A stretch of DNA of 64,000 nucleotides, from IMG/VR virus record IMGVR_UViG_3300037804_000367, positions 1 through 64,000 of that record. The stretch is one strand, 5' to 3'. The DNA comes from a virus. Positions 31,532 through 37,624 of this stretch are shown piece by piece; position 1 is the first letter of the stretch; every line of letters starts with the position of its first letter. The notes beneath the pieces are model-generated. The model saw only the letters and a list, made by a program, of their open reading frames with translations, was not told the DNA's origin and made no database searches. The translations under genes and the position numbers were made by a program.

Positions 31532-31605
31532 TACCGCAGGAGAGACTCGAACTCTCAAACTCTGGTTTCTAAAACCAGTCCATATGCCAATTCTGGTACT
31601 GCGGC
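31532..31605 (-). tRNA. tRNA with UAG anticodon (Leu) and short variable loop
   Basis: Acceptor GCCGCAG / CTGCGGT, discriminator A, anticodon stem-loop CTGGT-TTTAGAA-ACCAG. The anticodon predicts Leu (CUA), but the variable loop is only five bases (AGTTT) whereas bacterial tRNA-Leu is class II. Confidence 0.8.
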
Positions 31606-31611
31606 TTAAAG

Positions 31612-31685
31612 TACACGGAGAGGGACTCGAACCCACAATCTTCTGTATGTAAAACAGATGCCTTAGCCAATTTGGCTATCCGTGC
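31612..31685 (-). tRNA. tRNA-Val (UAC)
   Basis: Acceptor GCACGGA / TCCGTGT, anticodon stem-loop TCTGT-TTTACAT-ACAGA, discriminator A. Confidence 0.9.
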
Positions 31686-31698
31686 TTATTGTAAAATA

Positions 31699-31772
31699 TC
31701 TGTGAGGTAGGATTTGAACCTACAGCCTCCGACGTCCAAGGTCGGCCATCAACCAGATCGATATCCACACAG
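31699..31772 (-). tRNA. tRNA-Pro (UGG), copy 1
   Basis: Acceptor CTGTGTG / CTCACAG (one mismatch), C1-G72 and A73 as in Pro tRNAs, anticodon stem-loop CCGAC-CTTGGAC-GTCGG. Position 37 is A rather than the usual G. Confidence 0.8.
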
Positions 31773-31786
31773 TTCTGAATTGTAAA

Positions 31787-31856
31787 CTGATGCGATAGGA
31801 TTTGAACCTATACCCTCCTTGCGCTAGGAGTGCTCTTCCCAATAAACTACACATCA
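31787..31856 (-). tRNA. tRNA-like gene with an aberrant anticodon loop
   Basis: Acceptor TGATGTG / CGCATCA and T arm ATAGG/CCTAT are good. The anticodon hairpin is CTCC-TAGCGCAA-GGAG (8-base loop) or CTCCT-AGCGCA-AGGAG (6-base loop); no canonical 7-base loop fits, and only 20 bases separate the D and T stems. Confidence 0.6.
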
Positions 31857-31869
31857 TTAGTAAAATGTA

Positions 31870-31943
31870 TCGGTGTGAGAGGATTTGAACCTCCAGTCTT
31901 TTCGCCCCAAACGAAACGCCTTACCAGATTAGGCTACACACCG
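31870..31943 (-). tRNA. tRNA-Pro (UGG), copy 2
   Basis: Acceptor CGGTGTG / CACACCG, A73, anticodon stem-loop TTTCG-TTTGGGG-CGAAA with G37. Confidence 0.88.
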
Positions 31944-31956
31944 TTATAAAAATTGG

Positions 31957-32028
31957 AGCCTATGGGGAGTACCGAGATCCCGACCTGCTGGTTACAAATC
32001 AGCTGCTCTGCCACTGAGCTACATAGGC
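31957..32028 (-). tRNA. tRNA-Thr (UGU), copy 1
   Basis: Acceptor GCCTATG / CATAGGC, anticodon stem-loop GCTGA-TTTGTAA-CCAGC, discriminator T. Confidence 0.85.
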
Positions 32029-32040
32029 ATTGTAAAGTGG

Positions 32041-32113
32041 AGCCGCCTGACAGAATCGAACTGACATTCCTGCATTACAAAAGCAGTTTCTTAAGCCATT
32101 AGAAGAAGGCGGC
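32041..32113 (-). tRNA. tRNA-Thr (UGU), copy 2
   Basis: Acceptor GCCGCCT / AGGCGGC, anticodon stem-loop CTGCT-TTTGTAA-TGCAG, discriminator T. Confidence 0.85.
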
Positions 32114-32123
32114 ATTTAAAACT

Positions 32124-32199
32124 TGGTGGAGAATACCGGCCTCGAACCGGTGTCGGGTGGGTGCAAGCCACCTGTTTTATCCATCTAAACTAATTCCCC
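32124..32199 (-). tRNA. tRNA-Ala (UGC) with encoded CCA
   Basis: Acceptor GGGGAAT / ATTCTCC, A73 and CCA encoded, anticodon stem-loop GGTGG-CTTGCAC-CCACC. Confidence 0.92.
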
Positions 32200-32219
32200 A
32201 AAAATCTTTACTATAGTGA

Positions 32220-32738
32220 CTACCCTAACGACAGCCCTCTTGCACTTCTACCATTACCTTTATTTCGTCCGCCAAATGTTTCAGTCTGACTATGACAATT
32301 AGGACAAATTAATCTCAAGTTAGTTGGAAAGTTATTTCCTGCGTTCCCGTCGATGTGGTCTACTTGTAGTGTTAAAGGCTTGTTATTATATTCACTTATA
32401 TTACATAGTGCACATTTATATCCTTGATCATGAGTTAAGCAACGTCTCAGGGTATTTCTAGTTTCTATCAATCCGTCTCTAAATCTACAAAGGGTAGTGT
32501 TCTCAAATTTATAGTTTGCTTGGCAAATATTATTACAGTATATTTTTTTACTATGTTTTATATCTGCTTTACAATACTTACAATTTGATAATCTACCTTT
32601 ATATGATCGTAATGTATTTGTAACCGTTGCTCTACATGATTTACTACAGAACTTGTTTGTTCTTTGTTTAAATGTTAACATGCTGTTACAGCACTGACAA
32701 TATTTTGGATGTTCACTATATATTTGTTTTGTTATCAT
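32220..32738 (-). CDS. HNH homing endonuclease
   Basis: 172 residues. Two N-terminal zinc knuckles (YCQCC...FCSKSC; CKYC...YCNNIC), then an HNH core: KCALCNISE, TLQVDHIDGNAGNN and NLRLICPNCHSQT. It sits between tRNA-Ala and tRNA-Gly with its own late promoter (32757) and an AAAGGAG site. Confidence 0.88.
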   Translation of the reverse strand: MITKQIYSEHPKYCQCCNSMLTFKQRTNKFCSKSCRATVTNTLRSYKGRLSNCKYCKADIKHSKKIYCNNICQANYKFENTTLCRFRDGLIETRNTLRRCLTHDQGYKCALCNISEYNNKPLTLQVDHIDGNAGNNFPTNLRLICPNCHSQTETFGGRNKGNGRSARGLSLG

Positions 32739-32756
32739 TTCACATCTCCTTTCTAT

Positions 32757-32764
32757 TATTTATA
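32757..32764 (-). promoter_or_regulatory. T4-type late promoter (leftward)
   Basis: Exact TATAAATA on the minus strand, 19 bases before the HNH start. Confidence 0.75.
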
Positions 32765-32803
32765 ATATACAGGAGTCGAACTCACTAGCACAAGTTAAAA
32801 AAG

Positions 32804-32877
32804 TGCAACGTACCGGTCTCGAACCGATCTTATTTCTCGTTGGCAACGAGATGCCATACCAACTAGGCGAACGATGC
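32804..32877 (-). tRNA. tRNA-Gly (GCC)
   Basis: Acceptor GCATCGT / ACGTTGC (one T.T mismatch), anticodon stem-loop TCTCG-TTGCCAA-CGAGA. Confidence 0.87.
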
Positions 32878-32938
32878 ATGTAAAATTTACTTCTATCTTC
32901 TATCACATGTTATAAAACAGATCAATGTTAAAATATGG

Positions 32939-33009
32939 CTACCCCGACTGGTTACGATCCAATCCTAACTCTTTCAAAGAGAGCTGTGCTACCAATACAC
33001 TACAGGGCA
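32939..33009 (-). tRNA. tRNA-Gln (UUG)
   Basis: Acceptor TGCCCTG / CGGGGTA, U1-A72 and G73 as in Gln, anticodon stem-loop GCTCT-CTTTGAA-AGAGT. Confidence 0.88.
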
Positions 33010-33023
33010 GTCTAAAAAGTTGG

Positions 33024-33096
33024 CGGTATAGACGAGAGACGATCTCGCAACCTTCCGATAGACAATCGGATGCTCTGCCAATTGAGCTACTATACC
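33024..33096 (-). tRNA. tRNA-Asp (GUC), copy 1
   Basis: Acceptor GGTATAG / CTATACC, G73, anticodon stem-loop TCCGA-TTGTCTA-TCGGA. Confidence 0.9.
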
Positions 33097-33103
33097 AATT
33101 AAG

Positions 33104-33185
33104 TGCCGCCTCTGGGTAACGATCCCAGCGAGCATAATGCGCAGGTTTTACAGACCTGATCCCCTCCTTAGAGATATACAACGGC
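33104..33185 (-). tRNA. tRNA-Tyr (GUA)
   Basis: Class II with long variable arm. Acceptor GCCGTTG / AGGCGGC, A73, anticodon stem-loop CAGGT-CTGTAAA-ACCTG. Confidence 0.9.
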
Positions 33186-33194
33186 TTAAAATAA

Positions 33195-33267
33195 CGGTTC
33201 ATACGAGATTTGAACTCGTGTTCCGCCCGTGACAGGGGCGTGTCCTAACCAACTAGACGAATGAACC
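33195..33267 (-). tRNA. tRNA-Asp (GUC), copy 2, on a Glu-like backbone
   Basis: Acceptor GGTTCAT / ATGAACC, G73, anticodon stem-loop CGCCC-CTGTCAC-GGGCG. The D arm (TTCGTCTAGTTGGTTAGGAC) is that of tRNA-Glu, so this may be a Glu tRNA whose anticodon changed from UUC to GUC. Confidence 0.8.
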
Positions 33268-33276
33268 TTAAAAGTT

Positions 33277-33894
33277 TTATTTTTTTCTTGTTTTATAAGT
33301 GCTGGTTTGAGAATGACAATTAGGACATAACATTCTCAAATTAGAAATTTCATTATTCCTATGATCACCGTTAATATGATCAACATCCAAAGTAATATCA
33401 TTTCCTAACCAGTTTGTCAAATGACAGCTAGAGCAAATATTCATATCTAATATTTTGAATTTCTTTACTGCTCTGCTAATACTACTCCTATCATACTCAC
33501 TATTTTTACAAAAAATCAATTCTCTTGTCCATTCCTTTTTCCCTCTCCTATATGATTTTTTTAAATCAAAATGTTCTAAACTTAGATTATGTTCTTTGAT
33601 CTTCAATTTCACATTTTTTATATTATTATTATGATAAGTTAAATTTAATTGTTTTAATACATCAGCCATACAAATTGAATTAGCAATAGCTGATTTTAAG
33701 TCATTAATGCTATATCTCATACTTCTACGACAAAGCAAAATTCCATTTTGCGTTAGCCTTTCTGAAAGGATTTCTCGCACTCCAGTGTCTTGACTTTCTA
33801 TAACCTTTAAAATATTTGAGATTGATTTGTGTTTATAATACAAATCACAAAGTTCAACATCTGTCATTTTTCGTACAATTTCTCTTTTCGTCAT
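33277..33894 (-). CDS. HNH homing endonuclease
   Basis: About 205 residues from the ATG at 33894 (GAGGT site). A start at 33924 would overlap the late promoter. The N-terminal helices may bind DNA; the C-terminal HNH core has CSSCHLTNWLG, LDVDHINGDHRNNE and LRMLCPNCHSQT. Third HNH gene in the tRNA array; similar C-terminus to the one at 32220. Confidence 0.87.
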   Translation of the reverse strand: MTKREIVRKMTDVELCDLYYKHKSISNILKVIESQDTGVREILSERLTQNGILLCRRSMRYSINDLKSAIANSICMADVLKQLNLTYHNNNIKNVKLKIKEHNLSLEHFDLKKSYRRGKKEWTRELIFCKNSEYDRSSISRAVKKFKILDMNICSSCHLTNWLGNDITLDVDHINGDHRNNEISNLRMLCPNCHSQTSTYKTRKK

Positions 33895-33924
33895 AATGGC
33901 ACCTCTTATTGTTACACCTGTCAT

Positions 33925-33932
33925 TATTTATA
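33925..33932 (-). promoter_or_regulatory. T4-type late promoter (leftward)
   Basis: Exact TATAAATA on the minus strand, 31 bases before the HNH ATG at 33894. Confidence 0.75.
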
Positions 33933-34010
33933 ACAACTATAGCACTAACTGTGCCCTAACAACTACATAAAATAAAGAGGAAATCAACAGACTTTCTTAC
34001 TGAATTTTAA

Positions 34011-34175
34011 TGGGAAGTGTAGGAATCGAACCTACGAATGTTTACAAAAGCTCATCAGCCTCATTCAACTTGATCGGCGCTAACCCTAATCAAGCGGTAA
34101 ACTCTAAGTCACTTAGCCTCCATGACCTATTTGTGTGCCCGATGACGCTAATCATCATCATCTCATCTACTTCCC
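34011..34175 (-). ncRNA. expanded tRNA-like RNA (165 nt)
   Basis: Perfect acceptor stem GGGAAGT / ACTTCCC with A73, and a perfect T arm GTAGG-TTCGATT-CCTAC, but about 130 bases lie between them instead of about 50. That stretch folds into several hairpins: GATGA/TCATC, CTAAG-TGA-CTTAG, CTTGAT/ATCAAG, all partly enclosed by GTTTAC/GTAAAC. No standard D arm or anticodon arm can be drawn. Could be a tRNA with insertions, a tmRNA-like molecule or a new tRNA-like RNA. Confidence 0.65.
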
Positions 34176-34193
34176 AGTAAATTGTTTGTAAAG

Positions 34194-34267
34194 TACTACA
34201 GGAGAGATTTGAACTCTCAGTCACCTGTTTATCAGACAGGCGGCTTAACCAATTTGCCTACCGTAGT
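34194..34267 (-). tRNA. tRNA-Ile (GAU)
   Basis: Acceptor ACTACGG / CTGTAGT, A73, anticodon stem-loop CCTGT-CTGATAA-ACAGG. Confidence 0.9.
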
Positions 34268-34276
34268 AAAAGTGAG

Positions 34277-34408
34277 TGGGGTCGGTAGGAATCGAACCTA
34301 CTTACAACTTTATCCAAGCATTAAGTAATAGCTTATTACTTTCACTATTTAGCCTAGTGATTAATTTTAAGGATATCTAAACAAGTTGCTCTTCCACTAA
34401 GCAACCCC
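34277..34408 (-). ncRNA. expanded tRNA-like RNA with insertion in the anticodon loop (132 nt)
   Basis: Acceptor GGGGTTG / CGACCCC, A73 and T arm GTAGG-TTCGATT-CCTAC are intact. An anticodon-type stem CAACTT / AAGTTG encloses GTTTAGA plus an insert bounded by TATCC/GGATA. The insert holds two hairpins (CACTA/TAGTG and a perfect AAGTAATA/TATTACTT). If the insert were removed a 7-base loop GTTTAGA would remain. Positions 8-9 seem to be missing. Confidence 0.65.
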
Positions 34409-34427
34409 ATGTAAATTTTTAATAAAT

Positions 34428-34504
34428 TGGTGCGACATGAGAGACTCGAACTCTCAACATCCACATTGGAAGTGTGGCACTCTAGCCAATTGAGTTAATG
34501 TCGC
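34428..34504 (-). tRNA. tRNA-Gly (UCC) with encoded CCA
   Basis: Acceptor GCGACAT / ATGTCGC, A73 and CCA encoded, anticodon stem-loop CCACA-CTTCCAA-TGTGG. Confidence 0.92.
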
Positions 34505-34588
34505 ATTTAAAAGTACCGCCGTGATATTGATCTATGGTGTCGACCCCTTCGATCTTCAAACCCTTAGAGTGAGCTTATATTACTCAAG

Positions 34589-34661
34589 TGGAGGACACGG
34601 GACTCGAACCCACAATGCCGGCAGTTTGCCGGTGAAGTTAACCAATTACTTCCAATCCCCC
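34589..34661 (-). tRNA. tRNA-like gene with a 5-base anticodon loop
   Basis: Acceptor GGGGGAT / GTCCTCC, D stem GAAG/CTTC and T arm GTGGG/CCCGT are present. The anticodon hairpin is a perfect CCGGC-AAACT-GCCGG with only five loop bases and no U33. Isotype cannot be assigned. Confidence 0.6.
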
Positions 34662-34749
34662 GAGCAACATTATTCACACCGTTCGGGTTTGTTTTTATAT
34701 CACGACTTGGCATCCCCATCCTCCCTTTCGGGACTCCGCTTCTGCCTGA

Positions 34750-34821
34750 CTGATCTAGCTGGACTCGAACCAACATTTTACAAATTAACAGTTTGCTGCA
34801 TTACCATTATGCTATAGACCA
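34750..34821 (-). tRNA. tRNA-Asn (GUU)
   Basis: Acceptor TGGTCTA / TAGATCA, G73, anticodon stem-loop GCAAA-CTGTTAA-TTTGT. Confidence 0.9.
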
Positions 34822-34830
34822 AGGTAAAAA

Positions 34831-34973
34831 ACATTTACTTAACATTTAAATCTTTATCATTCGGCGTAGTTAGTTTAAAAACTACCTTTAGGATGTTCCC
34901 CGTCTGAAAATGTTTGGTGGATTCGCAGAGTTGATGATAAATATCCTTGTCGGTTCCGTTGTTAAGTAAATGT
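34831..34973 (-). ncRNA. small structured RNA closed by a 13-bp helix
   Basis: 143 bases bounded by a perfect 13-bp helix (ACATTTACTTAAC / GTTAAGTAAATGT), with an internal GTAGTT/AACTAC hairpin. No open frame and no tRNA features. Same style as the RNA at 31424-31518; likely a stable RNA cut from the tRNA transcript. Confidence 0.65.
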
Positions 34974-34992
34974 AAAGATGTATTTAATTTAG

Positions 34993-35028
34993 GGTACTGC
35001 TGTAACCATTACGCTACATTACGGTTCT
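34993..35028 (-). pseudogene. 5' half of a decayed tRNA
   Basis: Read leftward, an acceptor-like CCGTAATG and a normal D arm (TAGCGTAATGGTTACAGCA) are present, but no T arm or 3' acceptor follows; the sequence runs into the helix-closed RNA instead. Confidence 0.55.
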
Positions 35029-35041
35029 AACTTAGATACAA

Positions 35042-35112
35042 TGGCGGGTGCCGGACTCGAACCGACGTGCGAGGCTTATGAGACCCCTGAGTGACCACTA
35101 CTCTAACCCGCT
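35042..35112 (-). tRNA. tRNA-Met (CAU), possibly initiator
   Basis: Acceptor AGCGGGT / ACCCGCC with an A1.C72 mismatch, the kind of unpaired 1-72 end found in initiator tRNAs. Anticodon loop CTCATAA, A73. The anticodon stem (GGGGT/GCCTC) lacks the full three G-C pairs of a bacterial initiator, so elongator is possible. Confidence 0.82.
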
Positions 35113-35335
35113 ACAAAAAGTAAGCCTCTATATTTTTGTTATCTCGGAGGTTGACACTTACCCGTCCTCCGACTACTCATAATTTTTAAAATGGTGGATC
35201 GCTTATTTTTCATGATCGTCCACACCGTAACACTTTATAAACAAACTAGTATTTATTATAAAGCTTATACCTGCTTCACGAACCGCCTGACCATTATCCG
35301 AATTGTTTTAGTTTCGGCAACTACAGTTGTTAAAA

Positions 35336-35459
35336 AGCCCACCACTGGAATCGAACCAGTTCCTAGAGTCGGGTTTGTTCCTTTGCGAAGCGCTTCACTC
35401 GGGACCTCCATCTAATATAACCTCAGCAAGTGAGTGCTCTACCAATGAGCTAAATGAGC
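35336..35459 (-). ncRNA. expanded tRNA-like RNA (124 nt)
   Basis: Acceptor GCTCATT / GGTGGGC (with wobbles), a standard D arm (GCTC-ATTGGTA-GAGC) and T arm ACTGG-TTCGATT-CCAGT. An anticodon-type stem CACTC/GAGTG encloses about 31 bases rather than 7, and the variable region has about 34 bases including GCG-CTT-CGC. Third member of the expanded set. Confidence 0.65.
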
Positions 35460-35474
35460 ATGTTGTTTGTAAAA

Positions 35475-35535
35475 TGGCGCTGGAACTAGGAGTGCATGCC
35501 TAGATTTACCATCCCTATCCTAAGGGACGTCCAAC
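35475..35535 (-). ncRNA. minimal tRNA-like RNA lacking an anticodon arm (61 nt)
   Basis: Acceptor GTTGGAC / TTCCAGC (six of seven pairs), one hairpin CCCT-TAGGAT-AGGG in the D position, a T-arm-like CTAGG/CCTAG with an 8-base loop, then G and encoded CCA. Nothing corresponds to an anticodon arm. Either a decayed tRNA or a tRNA mimic. Confidence 0.5.
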
Positions 35536-35541
35536 ATTTAG

Positions 35542-35615
35542 TATTCCAGACGGGGCTCGAACCCGCAATCTTCTGCGTGAAAGGCAGACGAGATGACCAA
35601 TTACTCCACTGGAAC
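35542..35615 (-). tRNA. tRNA-Glu (UUC)
   Basis: Acceptor GTTCCAG / CTGGAAT, A73, anticodon stem-loop TCTGC-CTTTCAC-GCAGA. First tRNA of the leftward array. Confidence 0.9.
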
Positions 35616-35620
35616 AAATA

Positions 35621-35709
35621 TTAAGATCAACAAAGTTTACCAAGCTTATACTACGCCAAGTCTTTAATCGATCTTAAAGATTTGCTTTAAGGACTGGTTA
35701 TCCTTAAAG
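35621..35709 (-). other. structured leader of the tRNA transcript
   Basis: Two helices upstream of the first tRNA: TTAAGATC/GATCTTAA, and a 9-bp CTTTAAGGA/TCCTTAAAG with a 7-base loop. They lie between the promoters at 35793/35912 and tRNA-Glu and could guide processing. Confidence 0.5.
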
Positions 35710-35792
35710 ACTTTTATCTTTACATTTTTTAATTCAATTTTCAAAGATCTTTCGGATTGGGCCCTAACGCCTGATCCTTTCTTACCTACTTT

Positions 35793-35820
35793 ACTATACT
35801 CTCTATTGTGAGATAGTCAA
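35793..35820 (-). promoter_or_regulatory. conserved early promoter for the tRNA array (proximal)
   Basis: Minus-strand TTGACT (35820-35815), 16-base spacer, TATAGT (35798-35793). It is the nearer of two tandem promoters reading into the tRNA array. Confidence 0.8.
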
Positions 35821-35911
35821 GCTGTTTTTAAAACTTTCTTAGAGTTTTTTTAGAACTCTCTGACTTTCATTTGATGTTCCTCAGTTAGTATTATTTGTTT
35901 CTTACTTCTTT

Positions 35912-35939
35912 ACTATACTCCGGAACAAAAAAAAGTCAA
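35912..35939 (-). promoter_or_regulatory. conserved early promoter for the tRNA array (distal)
   Basis: Minus-strand TTGACT (35939-35934), 16-base spacer, TATAGT (35917-35912). Tandem with the promoter at 35793. Confidence 0.8.
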
Positions 35940-36009
35940 GCTCTCTTTGAAGAAAACTTGACTTTAAAATTTGATTTTGGATTTTGGATTTAATCTACAA
36001 TTTTATATC

Positions 36010-36140
36010 AAGTCTCCTAGAGGTTTTTGCACGGGTTCATTAAAACTCGCATTCATGCCTCGATCAATCGTGCACACAGGTGCTGCAATTGTCCCCTGAA
36101 GGGCAATCGATCTATAGCTTGTATGTAGATTAGTAAACAT
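36010..36140 (-). other. non-coding, possibly structured stretch
   Basis: The 620-base gap between tRNA-Glu and the 461-residue gene holds the tRNA leader, two promoters and this G/C-richer piece. It contains a CCCTTCAGGGG hairpin and repeated TGCA-containing words (GTGCACGATTGATCGA, CCCGTGCA). No gene seen; possibly a small RNA or the 3' region of the gene unit upstream. Confidence 0.35.
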
Positions 36141-36237
36141 GTGAAATTGTAAATCCTTTTAAATTGTTTGTGTCTTTCTTTTATTTATGTTATATACTCT
36201 GATAACTTAAAGCACTTTATACTAACTTTCTTATTTA

Positions 36238-37623
36238 TTACGAAGATTTCTTTTTGAAGTACGAAGATGTTTTTGTATCCCGTTCTAATCCAACAAACTG
36301 CAATACTATATTTAATGCATCTTGAATTGATTGATTCTTATTCTTCGTGATAGCCTTTCCAATATCTTTAACAGATCCTTTTTGATCACAAAAGCCGATA
36401 ACGAGTTTATCTTTATCTTTAATTTGTGCAATTGCTTCTTTGCATCCTCTTAGTCTTGCTATTGATCTATCTGTATCTGGATTATCATTTAACCATTCAA
36501 CAGTAGGTTCTAGTTTTAAAAACTGTTCCTTCTCTCTATTCTTTTGTCTTTTAATATCGCTCTTTGTGTCCATACCGAACATGCCCATCAATTCGTCAAC
36601 GTCATCATCATCATCATCTTCTAATGGGTTTGGAAAATCTTCATCTTCTTTGAACATGTCTTGAATATCTTGCTTCAGTATCTTATCAGCTACTTCATCT
36701 CTTAATGGGTGATCAAGTTCGTTGCGATCTTCTAAGTAGTCAATCTTCAATGCAAGCATTTCAACTACTTTAATAAAATAGTATTCAACTTTAAATAATA
36801 CTGAACGGGCGTCAATGTTATTAACAAGTGCCTCGTCCCAGCCAAGATGTACATGATATCTTTTATGTTTACGATAATATGATTTCTTTAACTTCACAAA
36901 TGCGTTGATTGTATTTGTATGAATCTGTTCACTATAATGCTTCACTATGTCATACGCAATGTCCATCATGTCATCAGCAACTACTGAAAGACTTTGTTTG
37001 ACATCATCTTGGTGTATTCTTGTTTCGGCTTCATCAAGATCTCTCTCAACTGAAAGCATCCGAGCAAGTCTTTTAATGAACATGTTTCTTCTTGATTCAG
37101 ATTCTAACCCATCACGCAATCTATTCTTTAAAAAGGGACTTAATTGTATTAACTCTTTCATCCAATCAGATGATATTATCTGTTGCTGAAGGTATTCGTA
37201 ACTAGCTAGTTTTAATTCTTCAATCATCTCTTCTGGAAAAATATCAATACTCTCATTTGAACTATGTTGGTCAACAGTAGTAGCATCAATCCACCTTGTA
37301 CTGTTATTGTCTACTGAAGAGTAAACGTCAAAGGGAAACCAGGCAACATACTTTGCTTTTAAATGCATGAGCACATCACCATCAGTCTCGGTGTTAATGT
37401 CTCCCTGTGACAATTTCTCAGCTGCAACGGTGATCTTCTCGTTTGATTGATTGGCAAGGAACACAGCGCCTTCGTTGTCTGTTGTATGTCTAAACCAATC
37501 ATGCTTGCCATAATTAGGATACAACAACTTAGCGATCTTAGAATCTAATCGCAACTGTCCACGAAGGGCAAGTGCCCAATCAAACGTACTTCTTTTATTC
37601 TGTTCCGCTAGTTGTTGTTTCAT
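36238..37623 (-). CDS. hypothetical late protein
   Basis: 461 residues from the ATG at 37623, which directly follows the stop of the upstream gene (TAATATG); a longer reading would run through that gene. Mostly helical and charged; a poly-Asp stretch DDDDDDVDELMGMFGMD lies at about 335-350. No family recognised. Co-transcribed with the 659-residue protein behind the late promoter at 39641, so probably a structural or assembly protein. Confidence 0.6.
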   Translation of the reverse strand: MKQQLAEQNKRSTFDWALALRGQLRLDSKIAKLLYPNYGKHDWFRHTTDNEGAVFLANQSNEKITVAAEKLSQGDINTETDGDVLMHLKAKYVAWFPFDVYSSVDNNSTRWIDATTVDQHSSNESIDIFPEEMIEELKLASYEYLQQQIISSDWMKELIQLSPFLKNRLRDGLESESRRNMFIKRLARMLSVERDLDEAETRIHQDDVKQSLSVVADDMMDIAYDIVKHYSEQIHTNTINAFVKLKKSYYRKHKRYHVHLGWDEALVNNIDARSVLFKVEYYFIKVVEMLALKIDYLEDRNELDHPLRDEVADKILKQDIQDMFKEDEDFPNPLEDDDDDDVDELMGMFGMDTKSDIKRQKNREKEQFLKLEPTVEWLNDNPDTDRSIARLRGCKEAIAQIKDKDKLVIGFCDQKGSVKDIGKAITKNKNQSIQDALNIVLQFVGLERDTKTSSYFKKKSS

Positions 37624-37624
37624 A

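Noticed and set aside
32925-33202. Open frames on both strands across tRNA-Gln, tRNA-Asp and tRNA-Tyr
   Set aside because: They coincide exactly with well-formed tRNAs; coding is unlikely.
34011-34175. A tmRNA
   Set aside because: Far shorter than known tmRNAs, no tag-like reading frame ending in a stop, and the acceptor does not begin with the usual GGGG(A/G) layout.
34564-34776. Open frame inside the tRNA region on the minus strand (and a plus-strand one at 34521)
   Set aside because: Both run through tRNA and tRNA-like genes and have no ribosome-binding site; chance frames in G/C-richer RNA genes.
34011-35459. Group I introns in tRNA genes as the cause of the expanded tRNA-like RNAs
   Set aside because: Extra lengths of about 30-110 bases are far below a group I intron core, and no P7/G-binding elements are visible.
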